Assembly (NCBI GenBank): GCA_025766275.1
Contig: JAFKAC010000044.1
Location: forward strand, 186,001-250,000
From: Lactarius indigo
Lineage: Eukaryota; Basidiomycota; Agaricomycetes; Russulales; Russulaceae
Reading direction: 5' to 3'
DNA length: 64,000 nucleotides
Part shown: positions 22,961 to 35,090 of the stretch, in pieces
Layout of the letters: every line of letters starts with the position of its first letter
Numbering within the stretch: position 1 is the first letter of the stretch
Translations under genes and position numbers: made by a program
Notes under the pieces: model-generated
What the model was told of the DNA's origin: nothing
The model's database searches: none
What the model saw: the letters and a program-made list of their open reading frames with translations, nothing else

Positions 22961-23514
22961 AACTCATGTTATCCTGCTTTTCGAATCCGTCTTGATAAAC
23001 TCGCTCCTTTTTTTTTGTCCCATAGTGCTTCACTGCCTGCGCTCATATCTGGTGATAATCAAGGCTGGTAAGATAAATCGCAAACGCAAAGCAAAATATG
23101 TGGCCCAGGCGACTCGCGCCCTCCATCATAGCAATGCGGCAGGATATCGGGGTGTTTAGTATGCCAATAAAGCTACCGCCGATGTCCAGCAGGAGAGTAT
23201 GCGCGCCTTCACACGCTGCAGAGCACCATGCACTCGTCCCATGGCTCCTGCAACACGCGTCCGCTCTGTCGGCGATGCGAGACGTGACCGAGAACCGCGT
23301 CGTAGGCATTGCTTGATGAGGCTAAGCGGCGCGCGCTCTCCTTCAGTTGCGTACAGTTCTGCTACAGTATGTTGGCGCAAATATTGTAGAATTTCGAATA
23401 AGTCGCATCCCTTGAAAGACTTATCATACAGGTAGCTAACGACAAGAAATCCGAACAGTTATGAAGCAAAGTCACGAGGCAAGCTACTTCGAAAGAGATA
23501 TCTCGATCTCACAA
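22960..23514. other. Intergenic region, nothing recognised
   Basis: A T-run at about 23,009 and a few short open frames on both strands are present. I see no conserved motif, repeat or RNA gene here. Confidence 0.3.
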
Positions 23515-26452
23515 CTATCCCGATAGCAACCCACGGACCATCCTGCTAATGTCATCGACAGTCATTTGTTGACCCTGCGTTGTGTTGGAATATATGCTAT
23601 TGTGGATGCGTTGACGAGAGTCGGATAGTTCATAAGACTCAAAGGCCTCTTGGAGCTCCTTCCATGTCGTCGTAAGAGCCAAGTCAGGCCTGAGAGTTAT
23701 GTCAAACAATTCTCTCAAAACGCCAATGAGATCCACAGTGTAAGCAATTTAGGAGCCATTGGACCGAGGGTCTACCCACCGTCAATAAAGTGAGAACGAA
23801 TGGACGGACAGCAATGCGTACATGCTGCTTTCGAGCTGGGTTGTTGAGAGCCATTTCACAAAGGCGTATGACAAGCCTAGGATAGCGACAGGTGGCGCAA
23901 TAGGAGCGGGGGTAGCAGTGACGAGGTCCACAAATTGAGAAATTATATCAACGTTTGGAAGACTGAGAGAAATGTCAAAACTCGTCGGGTAGTACGCATC
24001 GACACGTACACTGAAACATTGGGTTTGGTATGGACGTCTTGAACAAGACATAACATCAATTGTCGAAATTCGGGACTGTTGAGAACCTAATGATGGGTGC
24101 ATGAGCCATGCCAATGTAACCTGAATTTTAGTGATTTAGTACCTCGCCCTTGAAGTTCCAACAAGTTATAATATCTTTGTGGACCGCCCCGACGCAGTCG
24201 CGAAGTAACATTGGTCCCGATTCAGGCACACCACGCCGGTGAACCATGAGGGGCCGTCTGTAATCTGAAATACCGTTATTCAAGCACGCGCAGTCGGACA
24301 CCCGGAGTACATACAACCGATGCCCTTGCTTTCCAGAGATGAATAGACGTGATTAAGGTTGATGAGTCCAAAGCTTAGCCGAAACCCACGTGACGCAAGC
24401 ATCAATTTTAACCGGGAGGCTTGTTCGTTGTGCCACCGCCCACAGCACCCAAGCGTCGCCTTTGACTCGCTTCCTGACAACATCCCTAGTGACTTCAACA
24501 AGGGATGAAACATCCTCCTGATGACCCGGACGAACTAGCAAGCAGTCAATACCAGAAATAGTACAATGGCGCAAATATACCTGAAACCGTGGCATAGGGC
24601 GGCATCGGGATCCCGAGGCGGTTCGTCGTACGCCGGAGTGATTCCAGAAAATCTTCAAACGCCTTCTGAGCCTCCTCCACGCCACGATCATGAAGACAAG
24701 CAGGGTCCATATATGGGTGCTCCTCTCGCAACTCGGCCTCTTTCGTCCTTACTAGTCGGTCGTACTGAGTGAACACGATCACAATGGGAACTGATTGATA
24801 ATAATCATTGGTCGATTGAAGGGTAAAAGGACAGGAAGTCGAAAACGCACCTTGGTCTTTATGTGCAAATTGGAGTAGCTTCTCGTCCCCCGTCTCAAAT
24901 ACACGACCTCCAGCTGTCGGTGTCACTGTGCAGAGCCTAATAACGGTGAAAGAGACGTCGGTAGATTACAAAAGAAATCCTCATACCATAATCCATGGAT
25001 TCTTTCACCCAAGGGCAGTTGCTGTCGTGACCGTTGCTGAACAAATTTGCGTACATTCTCGAAATTGGAGAGGTCTCCTGGTTCGAAGCCTTTAGAGTCG
25101 TGTAGAACGAAAAACTGGTTTTCAGGTGACACGAATTCTTGTTGGATATCTGCTTCTCCGGGTTTGTTGTCCTCAACATGCTACAACAGAAGGCGATCAG
25201 TTGCCGTTAGCTCGAAACGACAAGATCTTACTGCGGCGTCAATACCGAATACACGGTTAATCAGGGATGACTTGCCAACACCAGACTAAAGATAAATTAG
25301 CGTTGACAGAATGAGTCTCAAGAGAAACAACAGAGAACAACTGACCCGACCAACTGATAAGATACGAAATCTAAATGACTCAGATGAGTAATAACGACTC
25401 AGCTTCCGACTAGTATACCGACCGCTCAACTGCCTTGAGGATATCATCGATAGTGTTTTCGCGCTCGGTGGTGATTGGGGTAGAAGGGCCTGACTGGTGT
25501 GCTCCAGGCACCAAACCACTTTCGGCCGTCTCAGAGGTATTTGTAACTTCACCAGGATTACGGGCCTTCCCGGTAAGCGATGCCTCTGCACGAGCATCCG
25601 CTAGTAGTGACGGTGACGTTGAAGCGTTAGTTTTGACGGGAATGTGACCCGTCAGATGTGACCAAGGCTCGGCAGAGGCGGCAATGTCTACAGTTTCTGG
25701 GGTGTCCTGGGCAAGACCTCGGGCCTTATAGGGGTCAGCGAGATTTTCAGTAGGAGGGTTATCAGCTTCGGAGACGAGGTTCGTGGTATCGATGGGTAAG
25801 CCTGGAGGGGATGACGCGTTCCCCGACACAGTAACCTTTAGGTGGACTGTGACCGGCTGCGTCGACTGTCCAGCTTGTCTATTATTGCCCTTGCTAAGGT
25901 CAAAAGAAAGATCTATTTGAGAGACGAGAAATGTTCAGCCCGTCGAATGAGCGAGAATTCCAGCAAAGTACGGACCACTTGTAGGCCCGAGAGGTAGTAG
26001 TATCTCATGTGTTCCAACAAGGAAATCGTGATGTAAGAATCGCTTCGCATGAAGATGTAGCTTAAGACGTGAAGGCGGCTGTACAAAACTGAGCAGAGTT
26101 CTCAGCCGAAAAAAAGTATTAAGAAAGGATGTCTTACAAGGCATCAAGTTTCTGGTTCCATGACACTGTCTCCCCATCAATCTTAACGCTCGCTGACTTG
26201 ATCGTTGTCTCCTGACAGGTCACAGTGACGAAAACCCGTCTCTTCATGCCCATCCATCTCTTAACATGAGGGAGGTTGTGCGCTCTGAGAATTAAGAAAG
26301 AGATCGAATGAAGTCAAAAAGTTAGGATGTATGCGCGTACTAGTCACTTCAACACGTAGCCTGGACGGACTTCCATGCGTTTCGGTGGTCTGAGCACTGT
26401 CCGAGGATGGTTTTGAATCGAACGTTGCTACAAAAAAGAAAGATCGACGCAC
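23515..26452 (-). CDS. C2-like plus P-loop GTPase protein (multi-exon)
   Basis: Minus-strand exons give one coherent protein. A C2-like domain comes first: RLRVEVT (26,370), HNLPHVKRWMG then RVFVTVTCQETTIKSASVKI (26,270-26,180), SRLKLHLHAKRFLHHDFLVG (26,060). A Ser/Thr/Pro-rich linker follows (25,829-25,430). The G domain has FRILSVGR, intron, SGVGKSSLINRVFGID (P-loop, 25,287-25,240), FVLHDSKGFEPGD (G3, about 25,100), GRVFETGDEKLLQFAHKDQ and VIVFTQYDRLVRTKEAE (G4 as TQYD, about 24,770). The C-terminal part has RDCVGAVHKDIITCWNF (about 24,180), a hydrophobic ATPAPIAPPVAILGLSYAFV (about 23,890) and a last exon ending VRGLLSG, stop at 23515. Introns are 45-65 nt with GT-AG ends. The first exon is uncertain; a stretch upstream of 26,452 ends in TTTTTTGTAG. 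The product resembles Agaricomycete G-domain proteins of unknown function. Confidence 0.7.
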
Positions 26453-26529
26453 GTTGAGGGACCCGGGCTGGAGTAATGAGTCAGCAATGGGAAAGTCACT
26501 GGTCAGTGATCTTCACGCACGGGCGTGCC

Positions 26530-26814
26530 ATGATATCTCGTGCAAGGACGTAAGCGGGTATAAAGGAACTTGAATATGGTTCTGACAGTTACAGGGTGTC
26601 AGGCGTTGAGCTCAGCTTGACGCGCTTTCAGAGGTGAAGATGGTACGATTAGAAGGAGAGAATGACATATGCGCGTGTTGTTCGAGTAATTGAAATAACT
26701 GTCACTGCAGAGGGGGGAAAGTGGCGATAGAAGACCACCACCAAAAAAGGAAGCTGAAGGTTGATGGGATCGATCAACCACTGGGAGTGACTCTTGCTTC
26801 TCAAACCAACAGAC
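26530..26814. promoter_or_regulatory. Divergent intergenic region between two GTPase genes
   Basis: About 285 bases separate the minus-strand C2-type GTPase from the plus-strand GTPase copy E. A TTTATACCC stretch on the minus strand (about 26,560) could be a TATA-like element for the minus gene. The rest shows no clear motif. A shared promoter is an inference from the layout. Confidence 0.35.
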
Positions 26815-27904
26815 ATGGGGAACAAATACTCTAAACCCTACCATCGGCTGCCTGTCCAGTCTGCTTCGATCAGGGACTCTTCCCGTCCAAACACAGATTC
26901 CCCGATGGACGCAAATAAATCTCATGGTCAACTCCCAAAGATCAAATTCCGGATCCTCATTATAGGACGTGCAGATTCCGGAAAAACCTCCATCTTGCAG
27001 AGAGTGTGCGATACTACGGGCAGTCCAGTCGTTTTCCGGGGAAACAAGGAAGTACGCAGTCCAACCTTTTTTTATCCCTGCTTGCCTGGTCTAACTGCTC
27101 CCATAGGTTCAACTTGACCCATCCACGGACGTTGGTGATACTCGCACTTCGTTCCTTGTCGTTGCCTGATCCTTGAGCTAGCGTGGCGAGCACGGTATCG
27201 AAGATGAACTTGTGTTCTCCAATCATGACAATTACATTTTTCATGATTCCTGTGGAATAGAGGCTGGTAGCAACGAAGAACTGACAATTGTGCAGGAATT
27301 CATTCGACAAAGGTCTGGAAAAAGTCGATTGCAAGACAGGTTGCATGCAATATGGTTTACACTCTCAACTGTTCACCGTTACTAATGCTGACGGTCATAA
27401 TTCAAAGGTTCTGCGTCCCAATGGACAACCAACGACCAGAGCTGGATCTGAAATACTTCAAGGACATTTGCCCTGACCGGAATGGTACATTTGGGTGAAC
27501 ATTCGTGTCGGTGTTTAACGTAACGTATCAATGCCAAGTCCCTGTCATTGCGGTATTCACCAAGTACGACCAATTTCTGCGTAACGTGAAAATGCATTTG
27601 GAGGATTATGGAAGCACAGAAAACGTGTCCGATGCGGCCGAGAGACAATTTAAAGAGCACTACCTGCGTCACCTTGACGATGGCGTGAGGTTCGTGAGGT
27701 TGGAAAGTCGGTCAGCACCAAATGTGGTGGCCGCGTGCTAACCTTCTTATAAAAGGGATGCACAAGCCAGATACGCGCTGCGATGTTCTTCTTGAAGAGA
27801 CAGCCGAAGTGTTGAATGAGGATGTCGGCGCCTTGATAGTCTCGGCTGTGCAGAGTGGCTTGGAACCCAGCATTAATGTGGGGAATACTCGCGGTATGTT
27901 CTGA
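26815..27904 (+). pseudogene. GTPase copy E, array-less, with myristoylation-type N-terminus
   Basis: ATG at 26815 gives MGNKYSK, which fits the N-myristoylation pattern (Gly2, Ser6); it is not shared with copies A, B and D. The G domain follows: KFRILIIGRADSGKTSILQR (P-loop, about 26,960), a stretch with IFHDSCG (about 27,245), PMDNQRPELDLKYFKDI (about 27,440), PVIAVFTKYDQFLRNVK (G4 TKYD, about 27,540), FVRLES, and LLEETAEVLNEDVGAL (about 27,790). An intron after FRGNKEV is likely. The exon with RGEHGIEDEL is in the expected frame. After 27904 a piece resembling the next exon (near 28,045) stops short, and there is no exon array or C-terminal exon. The G domain could be functional but the gene seems 3'-truncated. 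Confidence 0.55.
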
Positions 27905-28499
27905 ACATAACTAGGTTGGCTTCAATGACAGTGATGTCCATGACATCAATGGTCTTTTTATTTCCTATGTCAAACGATATATAGGTAGATTTTATCATCT
28001 AAGATCTCGCGATTCCGGCATGTCTAATGTGTTCGTACAGGCTTGGGAGGAACATACAAACAAGAACAGTGAGTAAATTCCTTTGTCTTTCTTTCATATC
28101 CGACACACGAGCAGCCTAGAGAGACGAAGGGGCGATAGTGTGAGCAGCGAATGAACGAAGGATCCAAATGATTTAGTTGTGCTTTGTGAGTTTGTTCGAG
28201 ATAAACGAGCTCTCATTCGACGTTTGTCTGATTTTTTTTGGGTGAGATGGAACTTATTCGTACCCTTGAGAAGCTCCCTGCATAGAATCGCTGGGAATGA
28301 CGAGCACGCACGGTTAGTAATTGGAGATCAAATGGCAGATATTATCATGCAAACGATAAAATGACGGTGTGCTTTTGGAAATTATAGCAAATATCTACGC
28401 AAACTGTCTATCGATTTGCTCTAGATTGTCATGTATCGTCGTTCACTCGGTGCCCATGCGCACACGCTTGGTCCTGTTCGCCTTGCCGTTCTCGAGCGC
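27905..28499. other. Decayed 3' part of GTPase copy E and spacer
   Basis: A GTACAGGCTTGGGAGGAACATA stretch near 28,040 resembles the exon before PFPYIW in gene C, but the rest of that exon is missing. Beyond about 28,080 I see no gene or repeat. Confidence 0.3.
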
Positions 28500-29205
28500 T
28501 CAATATGCAATGGCGGCGGCAAAGTAATCGAGTTTCGCAAGATGATGCGCGCAGATTGTCTTGCTCCCTTTCTTCCAGTTCGCGTGACACACCTCGCCGT
28601 GAGTGTCCTTCAAATTGCCGCAATACGTCAGCACGCTATCCGCTAATAACGAAGAAAATATATATGCTTACGGTGAACTGGAGCGCCTGAACAAGACGCG
28701 GCACCTTATCAACGGACCGTCAGACGGGCAGGTCGTTCGTTGTGGTCTGCCTACAAGACAGGTGGAACCGTCAGCGCGTCAGCCGTCACCAACCCCATGT
28801 AGAGAAAGAACCGTACCTGAGCACGCCCTTGGAGTCGATCAGGTAGCTTGCACGGAACGTGATCCCTTTGTCCTCGATCAGACACCCGGACTTCCGCGCA
28901 ACGCCCATGTTGCGGTCCGCGAGAAGCGGGTGAGTGCGAGAGAGGGCGTAGTAGTACCGAGCACCGTAGTGTTGAGGCGGGAAACTTCGGGGAGTGGGTC
29001 GTTGAACGCGAGAATTTCGGTTGGGCAGACAAAGGTGAAATCACTGCAGCCAGATTAAATAGTGTGGGTCGAGTGAGAGAGAGGGCGTGCGAGGATTTTG
29101 GGACATGCGTACAGAGGGTAGAACATCAGGATCAATCAGAAAAAGGCGAGGTGAGAGAAACGCATAAATAGCTACCGGTGCATAGCTCTGGATAGCGGGA
29201 GACAT
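28500..29205 (-). pseudogene. Typical 2-Cys peroxiredoxin (Tsa1-like) pseudogene
   Basis: ATG at 29205 opens MSPAIQSYAPV, followed by a GT-AG intron ending at CAG before 29,042. The next exon reads DFTFVCPTEILAFNDPLPE with the peroxidatic Cys in FVCPTE, then NTTVLGTTT. The frame then shifts and resumes as PLLADRNMGVARKSGCLIED and IDSKGVLR. Two introns at family-like positions follow, then NDLPV, stop, RSVDKVPRLVQALQFT, and finally DTHGEVCHANWKKGSKTI with the resolving Cys, ending at a TGA at 28500. The active protein would reduce peroxides in the cytosol. Three lesions disable it. The region between the first exon and DFTF is missing, the SxFSHLAW-type middle is deleted with a frameshift, and a TGA at 28722-28720 replaces the Gly of the PVGRS motif. 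Confidence 0.8.
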
Positions 29206-29794
29206 CGCGGTACTATAGTTTGTAGAGAAAAAAAAAGCCAGGATATGTTCGAAGCGGTCGTCGTCTAATTCACTGTATATATAATATGATATCGATGGGG
29301 ATGGGGTCCGGCGGCCGTGGCTTCTGTTTCCGTGCGCGACGCGTCTCTTTGGATTTTGTTTGGACACACTTCGAATAGGTAAGCGAATACCCATTCTGGG
29401 CACTCAATAATGGTAACTCATCTCGAGAAGCTTCGAGTTGGGTGTACATGTATGCAAAGGTAACAAGGAGATGTACTATCAGCCAAGGCGGTACTCGGGT
29501 ATTGTGATTAACGGGCCGTGCAATCGGTCTCCCTCTTGTCTACACTTCACTTCGTGTATGATGTATTATTGGATGCCGGTGGCTCCAGCTTGTCTCGCCA
29601 CTTGAGATATCATTTGGATATCACTGTCTTCACCTAGAGTACACCCACCGGTTCAAACTTCTGCCGGACTCACAGTATCTGCATTCTACTCGTCGTGCGT
29701 CGCTTATCGCTTACTCTTGCGTACCATTCTCATCCAACTCTCAATCCGAACACCAAGGGCCCATTCTAGAGAGTGCTTGCTCGATAAAATTACT
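29206..29794. other. Intergenic spacer, nothing recognised
   Basis: No coding pattern, repeat copy or RNA gene is visible. The first part may be the promoter of the former peroxiredoxin gene. Confidence 0.3.
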
Positions 29795-30260
29795 GCTATT
29801 ATGGTCTCTTCATTAGAAACTCCAAACCAAAAGATGTAACAATATGCCTGCAGCTCTCGCACGAACTCTCATGCGCATGCAGAGAGGAGGTCGGTTCCTC
29901 ACAGCACCACCCACTCAAGCTGATCCGCGAGCGGCAGAACAAAGCCCCAGATATGTTCCCACGCATGGCACTCGCGAGCATCCTGCTCACTGACTAGATA
30001 GACTTCGACGTGCCCAATTAGACACACGCCGACCTGCCCCCTTTTTCCTGTCCATTCTCCCACCTCGCACAGGGTGCTTCGAAGACAGAGCTTCGCGGAG
30101 ATTGCACAGTCCGGTCCGGTGCATCTCACATGGCTTCCTAGTCCTGACCCAAAAAGAGTCATCAGGCTCGACCACGCGTTAGAGAAGCCATTCCATACGG
30201 GCATGGCGGGCGGCGCACCTCCTGCCACCACTGTGTGTTCTACATCTGTATCTACCTCTT
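29795..30260 (-). pseudogene. Relic of an unrecognised gene (paralogue at 62.2-62.7 kb)
   Basis: Minus-strand reading from 30,231 is open for 110 codons: GGAPPAMPVWNGFSNAW, then SAKLCLRSTLCEVGEW and EQDARECHAWEHIWGFVLPL. The stretch at 62,660-62,150 on the minus strand is homologous at nucleotide level (GGCGCCTCACCTGCCATGCC, CTCGAACGCGT, CAGGATGCTCGTGA). I cannot assign a family. The AG before GAGGTGCGCC looks like an acceptor, so this may be an internal exon. Confidence 0.4.
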
Positions 30261-30549
30261 TGACTCCCTAGATCTGTGCATTCAGTGGCTACGCGGGCTA
30301 GTGATAGCAGAAGATGCAGAGAGGGCGACAGCTGAAGCGTGAGCGGATGAATGAATGGGGAAGAACGCCGTCTAGGATATCGAGTTCGATCGTACACATC
30401 GTACATGGCCCAACTACTAGTATACGATTCGTGGACCATTCAATAATAAATATATTTATCATTCCTTACGGCTTTCCTTCAACTCCAGTAAGAAGATAAA
30501 CTTGCACGGGGATATTGATGCCCAGAACTGTGTAAACCAATGATCTCGT

Positions 30550-33500
30550 CTATACAAAAGTGGTTTCGATCGAAGACTGAGACTGAAATAAAGGCTTGAC
30601 GAGATATCTCAACAAATATAAGAACAAACGAACCAAATCAGTGGCCATGATAAAGGCTGCCAATGACTCGTCGGAATGCTCTTCGGAAGATGCGGCAAGG
30701 TGTTGTTGAATCTTCAGGTCGATATTTTCCTCCTGATAGTCGACCTCTGCGTGGGTTAAAGCTAATTCAGGTGACATATTTGAGAGGCGTAAGAATGTGG
30801 CGTGCTTCAAGATGAGGATAACAGCTTTGACAAAAAGTTAAATAGGCGCTGAGAATCTTAGAGTGAAATACCAAGAATCAAATGATAATCAACGGTGGCA
30901 GTGAGCTAGAGAAATAAAAATCATAAGGCGAGGGATAAATGAGAGTAATACATAGAGAACACATTTTGAACGGTGGGCAGTGAAATAATCTGCCTTCGCT
31001 GATGGAGAAGTGAGCGTTTTGGTTAAGCGACCATATAGAGAGCACTTACGAACTGAAGATCCAGGTGAAGACCTTTAGCAGATTAAAAAGGAAAGACTCG
31101 GAATACACGCACGCGCTAGATGATCAGAAATGAGGACGATCAATGGAGAGTCAAAGACAGACATGATCATCAGGTAAAAAACGCAGAAAGAATACAGCAA
31201 CTCACGTCCTGAAGAGCCGAGGGCGAGTGTCGTCAGCAAGCTCAAAAAACAGCAATCCACGGCAGCCACTCACGAACTGGAAAGCCGAGAACAACTGTCG
31301 TCGGCAAGTTCGAAACACAGTGAGTCATGGCAACCACTCACAAACTGGACGGCCGAGGAAAGCCATCGTCAACAGGCTCGAAATACAGCGAGCAACAGCA
31401 GCCGCAACTCACTTCCTGGAGAGCCGAGGATAGCTGTCGTCAGCAAGCTCGAAACACCGCGAGTAACAGCAACCACTCACTTCCTGGACAGCCGAGGATA
31501 GCCGTTGTCAGTAGGCTCGAAGCACAGCGAGCCACAGCAGTCACTCACCTCCTGGACAGCCGAGGACAGCCGTCGTCAGCAGGCTCGAAATACAGCGAGC
31601 CATGGCAGCCACTCACCAGCTGGAGAGCCAAGGACGGGGGTCGTCAGCAGGCTCGAAACAGAGTGAGAAATGGTAGCCACTCACGAACTGGAGAAGAGAG
31701 GACAGCCATCGTCAGTAGGCTCCAAACACAGCGAGACACGGCGGCCACTCACCGACTGGAGAGTAGTGGGCAACCGTCATCAGCATACTATAAACACAAT
31801 GAGAAACGGCCCCCACTCACTGACTGGAGAGTCGAGGAAAGCCGTCGTCAGCAGGCTTGAAACATGGCGAGCCACAGCAGCCACTCACTCTCTGGACAGC
31901 CGAAGACAGCCATCGTTAGCAGGCTCAAGACACAAGGAGCCACGGCAGCCACTCACCGACTGCAGAGCCGAGTACAAGCATCGTCAGCAGGATTAAAATA
32001 CGGCGAGCCATGCCACTAACCGACTGGAGAGTTGAAGACAGGCATCGTCAGCGGGCTTGAAACATGGCAAGCCATAGTGGCCACTCACAAACTGGAGAAC
32101 CGAGGAGAGTCGTCATTAGCAGCCTTGATACACAGCAAGCCATGGAAGCCACTCACTTCCTAGAGAACGCAGGAGAGCGTCATCAGTAGGTTTGAAACAC
32201 AGCGATCCGCGGTAACCACTCACCCACTGGAAGCCGAGGGCAGCCATCGTCAGCGGGCTCGAAACACCGTGAGCCACGGAAACCACTCACTTCCTAGACA
32301 GCCGAAGACAGTCATCGTTAGCAGGCTCGAAACACAGCGAGCCACGGCAACTACTCACCAACTCGAGAACCGCAGACAGCCGTTGTCAGCAGGCTCGAAA
32401 CATAGTGAACCAATACAGCCACTCACCCCCTGGAAAACCGAGAGCGGCCGTTGTCAGCATGCTCGAAACACAGAGGGTTATACCAGTAACTCACTTCCTG
32501 GAGAGCCGAGGATAGCCGCCGTCAGCGGGCTTGAAATACAGTGAGTCACTGCAGCCACTCACAGACTTGGGAGCCCAGGACAGCTGTTGTCAGCGGGCTC
32601 TAAATACAGTGAGCCACGTAACCTACTCACCAACTGGACAGCCGAAGACAGCCGTCATCAGCAGGCTCGAAATGAAGCGACCCACAGCAGCCACTCACCG
32701 ACTGAAGAACCGAGGACAAGCATCGTCAGCAGGCTCGAAACACAGCGTGCCATGGCAACCACTCACTTCCTGGACAACCGAGGACAGGCATCGTCAGCAG
32801 GCTCAAAACATAGCGAGCTATGGGTCCTGCTCACTTCCTAGAGTGCAGAGGACGGTTGTCGTCAGCTGGCCCAAAATATAGCGAGAATCAGCAGCCACTC
32901 ACCGACTGGAGAGCCCAGGACAGCCGTTGTCAGCGAGCTCGGAACACAGCGAGCCATGGCGGCCACTCACAAACTGGAGAGCGGACGACAACCATTATCA
33001 GCAGGTTCTAAATACAGCGAGAAACGGTAGCCACTCACTTTCTGGCCAGCCGAGGACAGCCGTCGTCAGCAGGCTCGAAACACAGAGCCATGGCAGTCAC
33101 TCACTTCCTGGAGTGCAGTGCACCGACATGGCCCGGTTATTTGATCACGAAACTGTGAGTAAGAGCTGACACTCACCCACTAGTAGTTAGGTGGTATCAA
33201 GGATCATGAATCCAGCACCATAATTAACACTTTATTGATACTTACCCAGATGTATGGAAACGGGACGAGACATGCTTGAACTATTTCTTCGAACCCCATG
33301 CCACGATGGTAACGGGTACTGCGATGCTTGTTATCATCATCGCTCACTTTTCCCCTTCAATTGGCACACTCACCGCTGCAAAGCTGATTTAACACTTAAT
33401 TCTAAATTACCCCTCTGTAAAACCAAGAGCATCAATGCGATGCTTTCATCGTTCAAAGCTGCGGCTGTCGTCTCAATGAGCTTATCGCAACCCATATGTT

Positions 33501-35090
33501 TCCTATGCATTTCTACCCAAAAGCATTAGCTCCTATCTCTGGTATTTGCCTCTCAACTTACGTTCTAAACGCACGAATTTAACATCACCACTAAGAAGAT
33601 GTAGGTAGTGCTCTTCAAACCTTTTCTCCGCCACATCGGACACATTGTCATCTGGGCTTCCAAAATCCTCCACATGGATTCGGACATTTCGGCGGAATTG
33701 GTCGTATTTTGTAAACACGGCAATCACAGGGACTGGAAATTACTCTATTGAATACAGTCACGAATGTGCGTAATGACGCACCATTCCGGTCAGGACAGAT
33801 GTCCTTAAAAAATTTGAGATCGAGCTGGGGTCGTTGGTTGTCCATTGGGATACAATACCTCAAAATAGTGTGACTGTCAGTTGTCGTAATCGTCAACATT
33901 CGAGACTTCAAACCATATCGCATGCAATCTATCTTGCAGCCGCCTTTCTCCACACTTGCGTCGAATGAATTTTTGCAGAACCATGAGTTCCTCGCCGCTA
34001 CCCGACTCAATTCCACGAGAGTCATGGAAAACGTAGCCCTTATGATTGGAGAACACGAGTTCGTCGTCGATTCTGTGCTCGCCTCTCTGGCTCCATCTTT
34101 AGAGGCAACCGAAGAGAAGAACTGTTATCACTAACGTCCATGGACGGGTCGAGTCTAACCTGGTCGGAAGTGAGATCACATTCACAGACGAAAAGGTTGG
34201 ACTACGTACCTCCTCCCTTCCTCGATAAATGACAGGGCTCTCTGTCGTTTCGCATATTCTCTGTAGGATAGATGTTTTTCCTGCATTTGCCCTTCCTATA
34301 ATAAGCACCCGGAATTGGACTTCTGGAATTCGACGGCGGTGTTTCTGGATGACAGCGTTTGAGAAGGTGGGCCAAAAGCCAAGAACGCGAGTGACGCCTG
34401 CTAACTATAGGAGGAATCAATGGCTTTCTGGCACCAGGAAACAATCAAAGACCTACAGGTTTAGGATCCCCATACACCACAGTCACGGTAACGCGACGGT
34501 TGCTATCTGTGAAGCCTCTAAGCATGTAGTGGACTGTACTAGGAACAGAGGTCACCTTCCAGATAGACGACGTTGTTGTCTCCAAACTTGTCTAGCTTAA
34601 ACTTGACCGAAATGTCGGCAGCCATTATTTTGAAACGCGTTCGCTGGATGGTCAACGTTGCACTGGTGCGGGCCCTAACATGGCTGTGCGAAGAAAACTA
34701 GTATTCGATGGTGAGGGAAGACACGGCTAATGACACGAACATGTTGGATTTCCAAAGAATATGGACACCGTTCTTGAATTTGTTAGACTTGTATTTGACA
34801 CCGGCACCGTCCTTGAAAACGAGCTCGAGGTCGGATGTAGGACGTGTCTCGATAAAATCGATAGATATTTCTATGCGAACATCAATTCTGCTCAGGAGAA
34901 ATGGTAGGTCCCATATACCTTTCAAATCAATATATCTGTACGCAAACCGGTCAGCCTATGTTCACGTGGAAGTTGTTCGACTAACTGAGCTTGATCGTCC
35001 ATATCAGTTGCAGGTCGTGAATTCGATTCCATCCCTAGATATAAAATTTGGTTTTCTAAGCTTGGGTGCTGTGTGGAGAGCTCTGATGAA
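30550..35090 (-). pseudogene. GTPase gene B with single-codon exon array, probably inactive
   Basis: Collinear with gene A. N-terminal domain exon VRIEISIDFIETRPTSDLEL (about 34,880), AADISVKFKLDKFGDNN (about 34,600), and a P-loop exon with VLIIGRANAGKTSILQR (about 34,290). Next are a G3-like HDSRG (about 34,015), YCIPMDNQRPQLDLKFF (about 33,840), VIAVFTKYDQFRRNVRI (G4, about 33,720), LIETTAAALNDESIALM (about 33,460), and the exon ending PFPYIW at about 33,250, then the array. The terminal exon 30,810-30,550 reads KHATFLRLSNMSPELALTHA. Two lesions stand out. The gene A start codon context CACATGGCACC is CACACAGCACC here, and one extra T before FVKAV in the last exon shifts the frame. The G domain itself is intact, so an alternative start cannot be excluded. 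Confidence 0.6.
31050..33179 (-). repeat. Array B: ~32 intron-like units separated by 3-nt exons
   Basis: Same organisation as array A on the minus strand, from the TGG triplet at 33177-33179 to the TTC triplet at 31050-31052. I read 32 triplets, among them GAA (most common), TCG, TTC, TTT, TTG, TGG, CTG, GAC, CGC, AGA, TCA, AAA and GGG. None is a stop. Donors are GTGAGT in nearly all units (GTTAGT once, near 32,010). Acceptors end in AG throughout, mostly CTCCAG. Confidence 0.9.
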
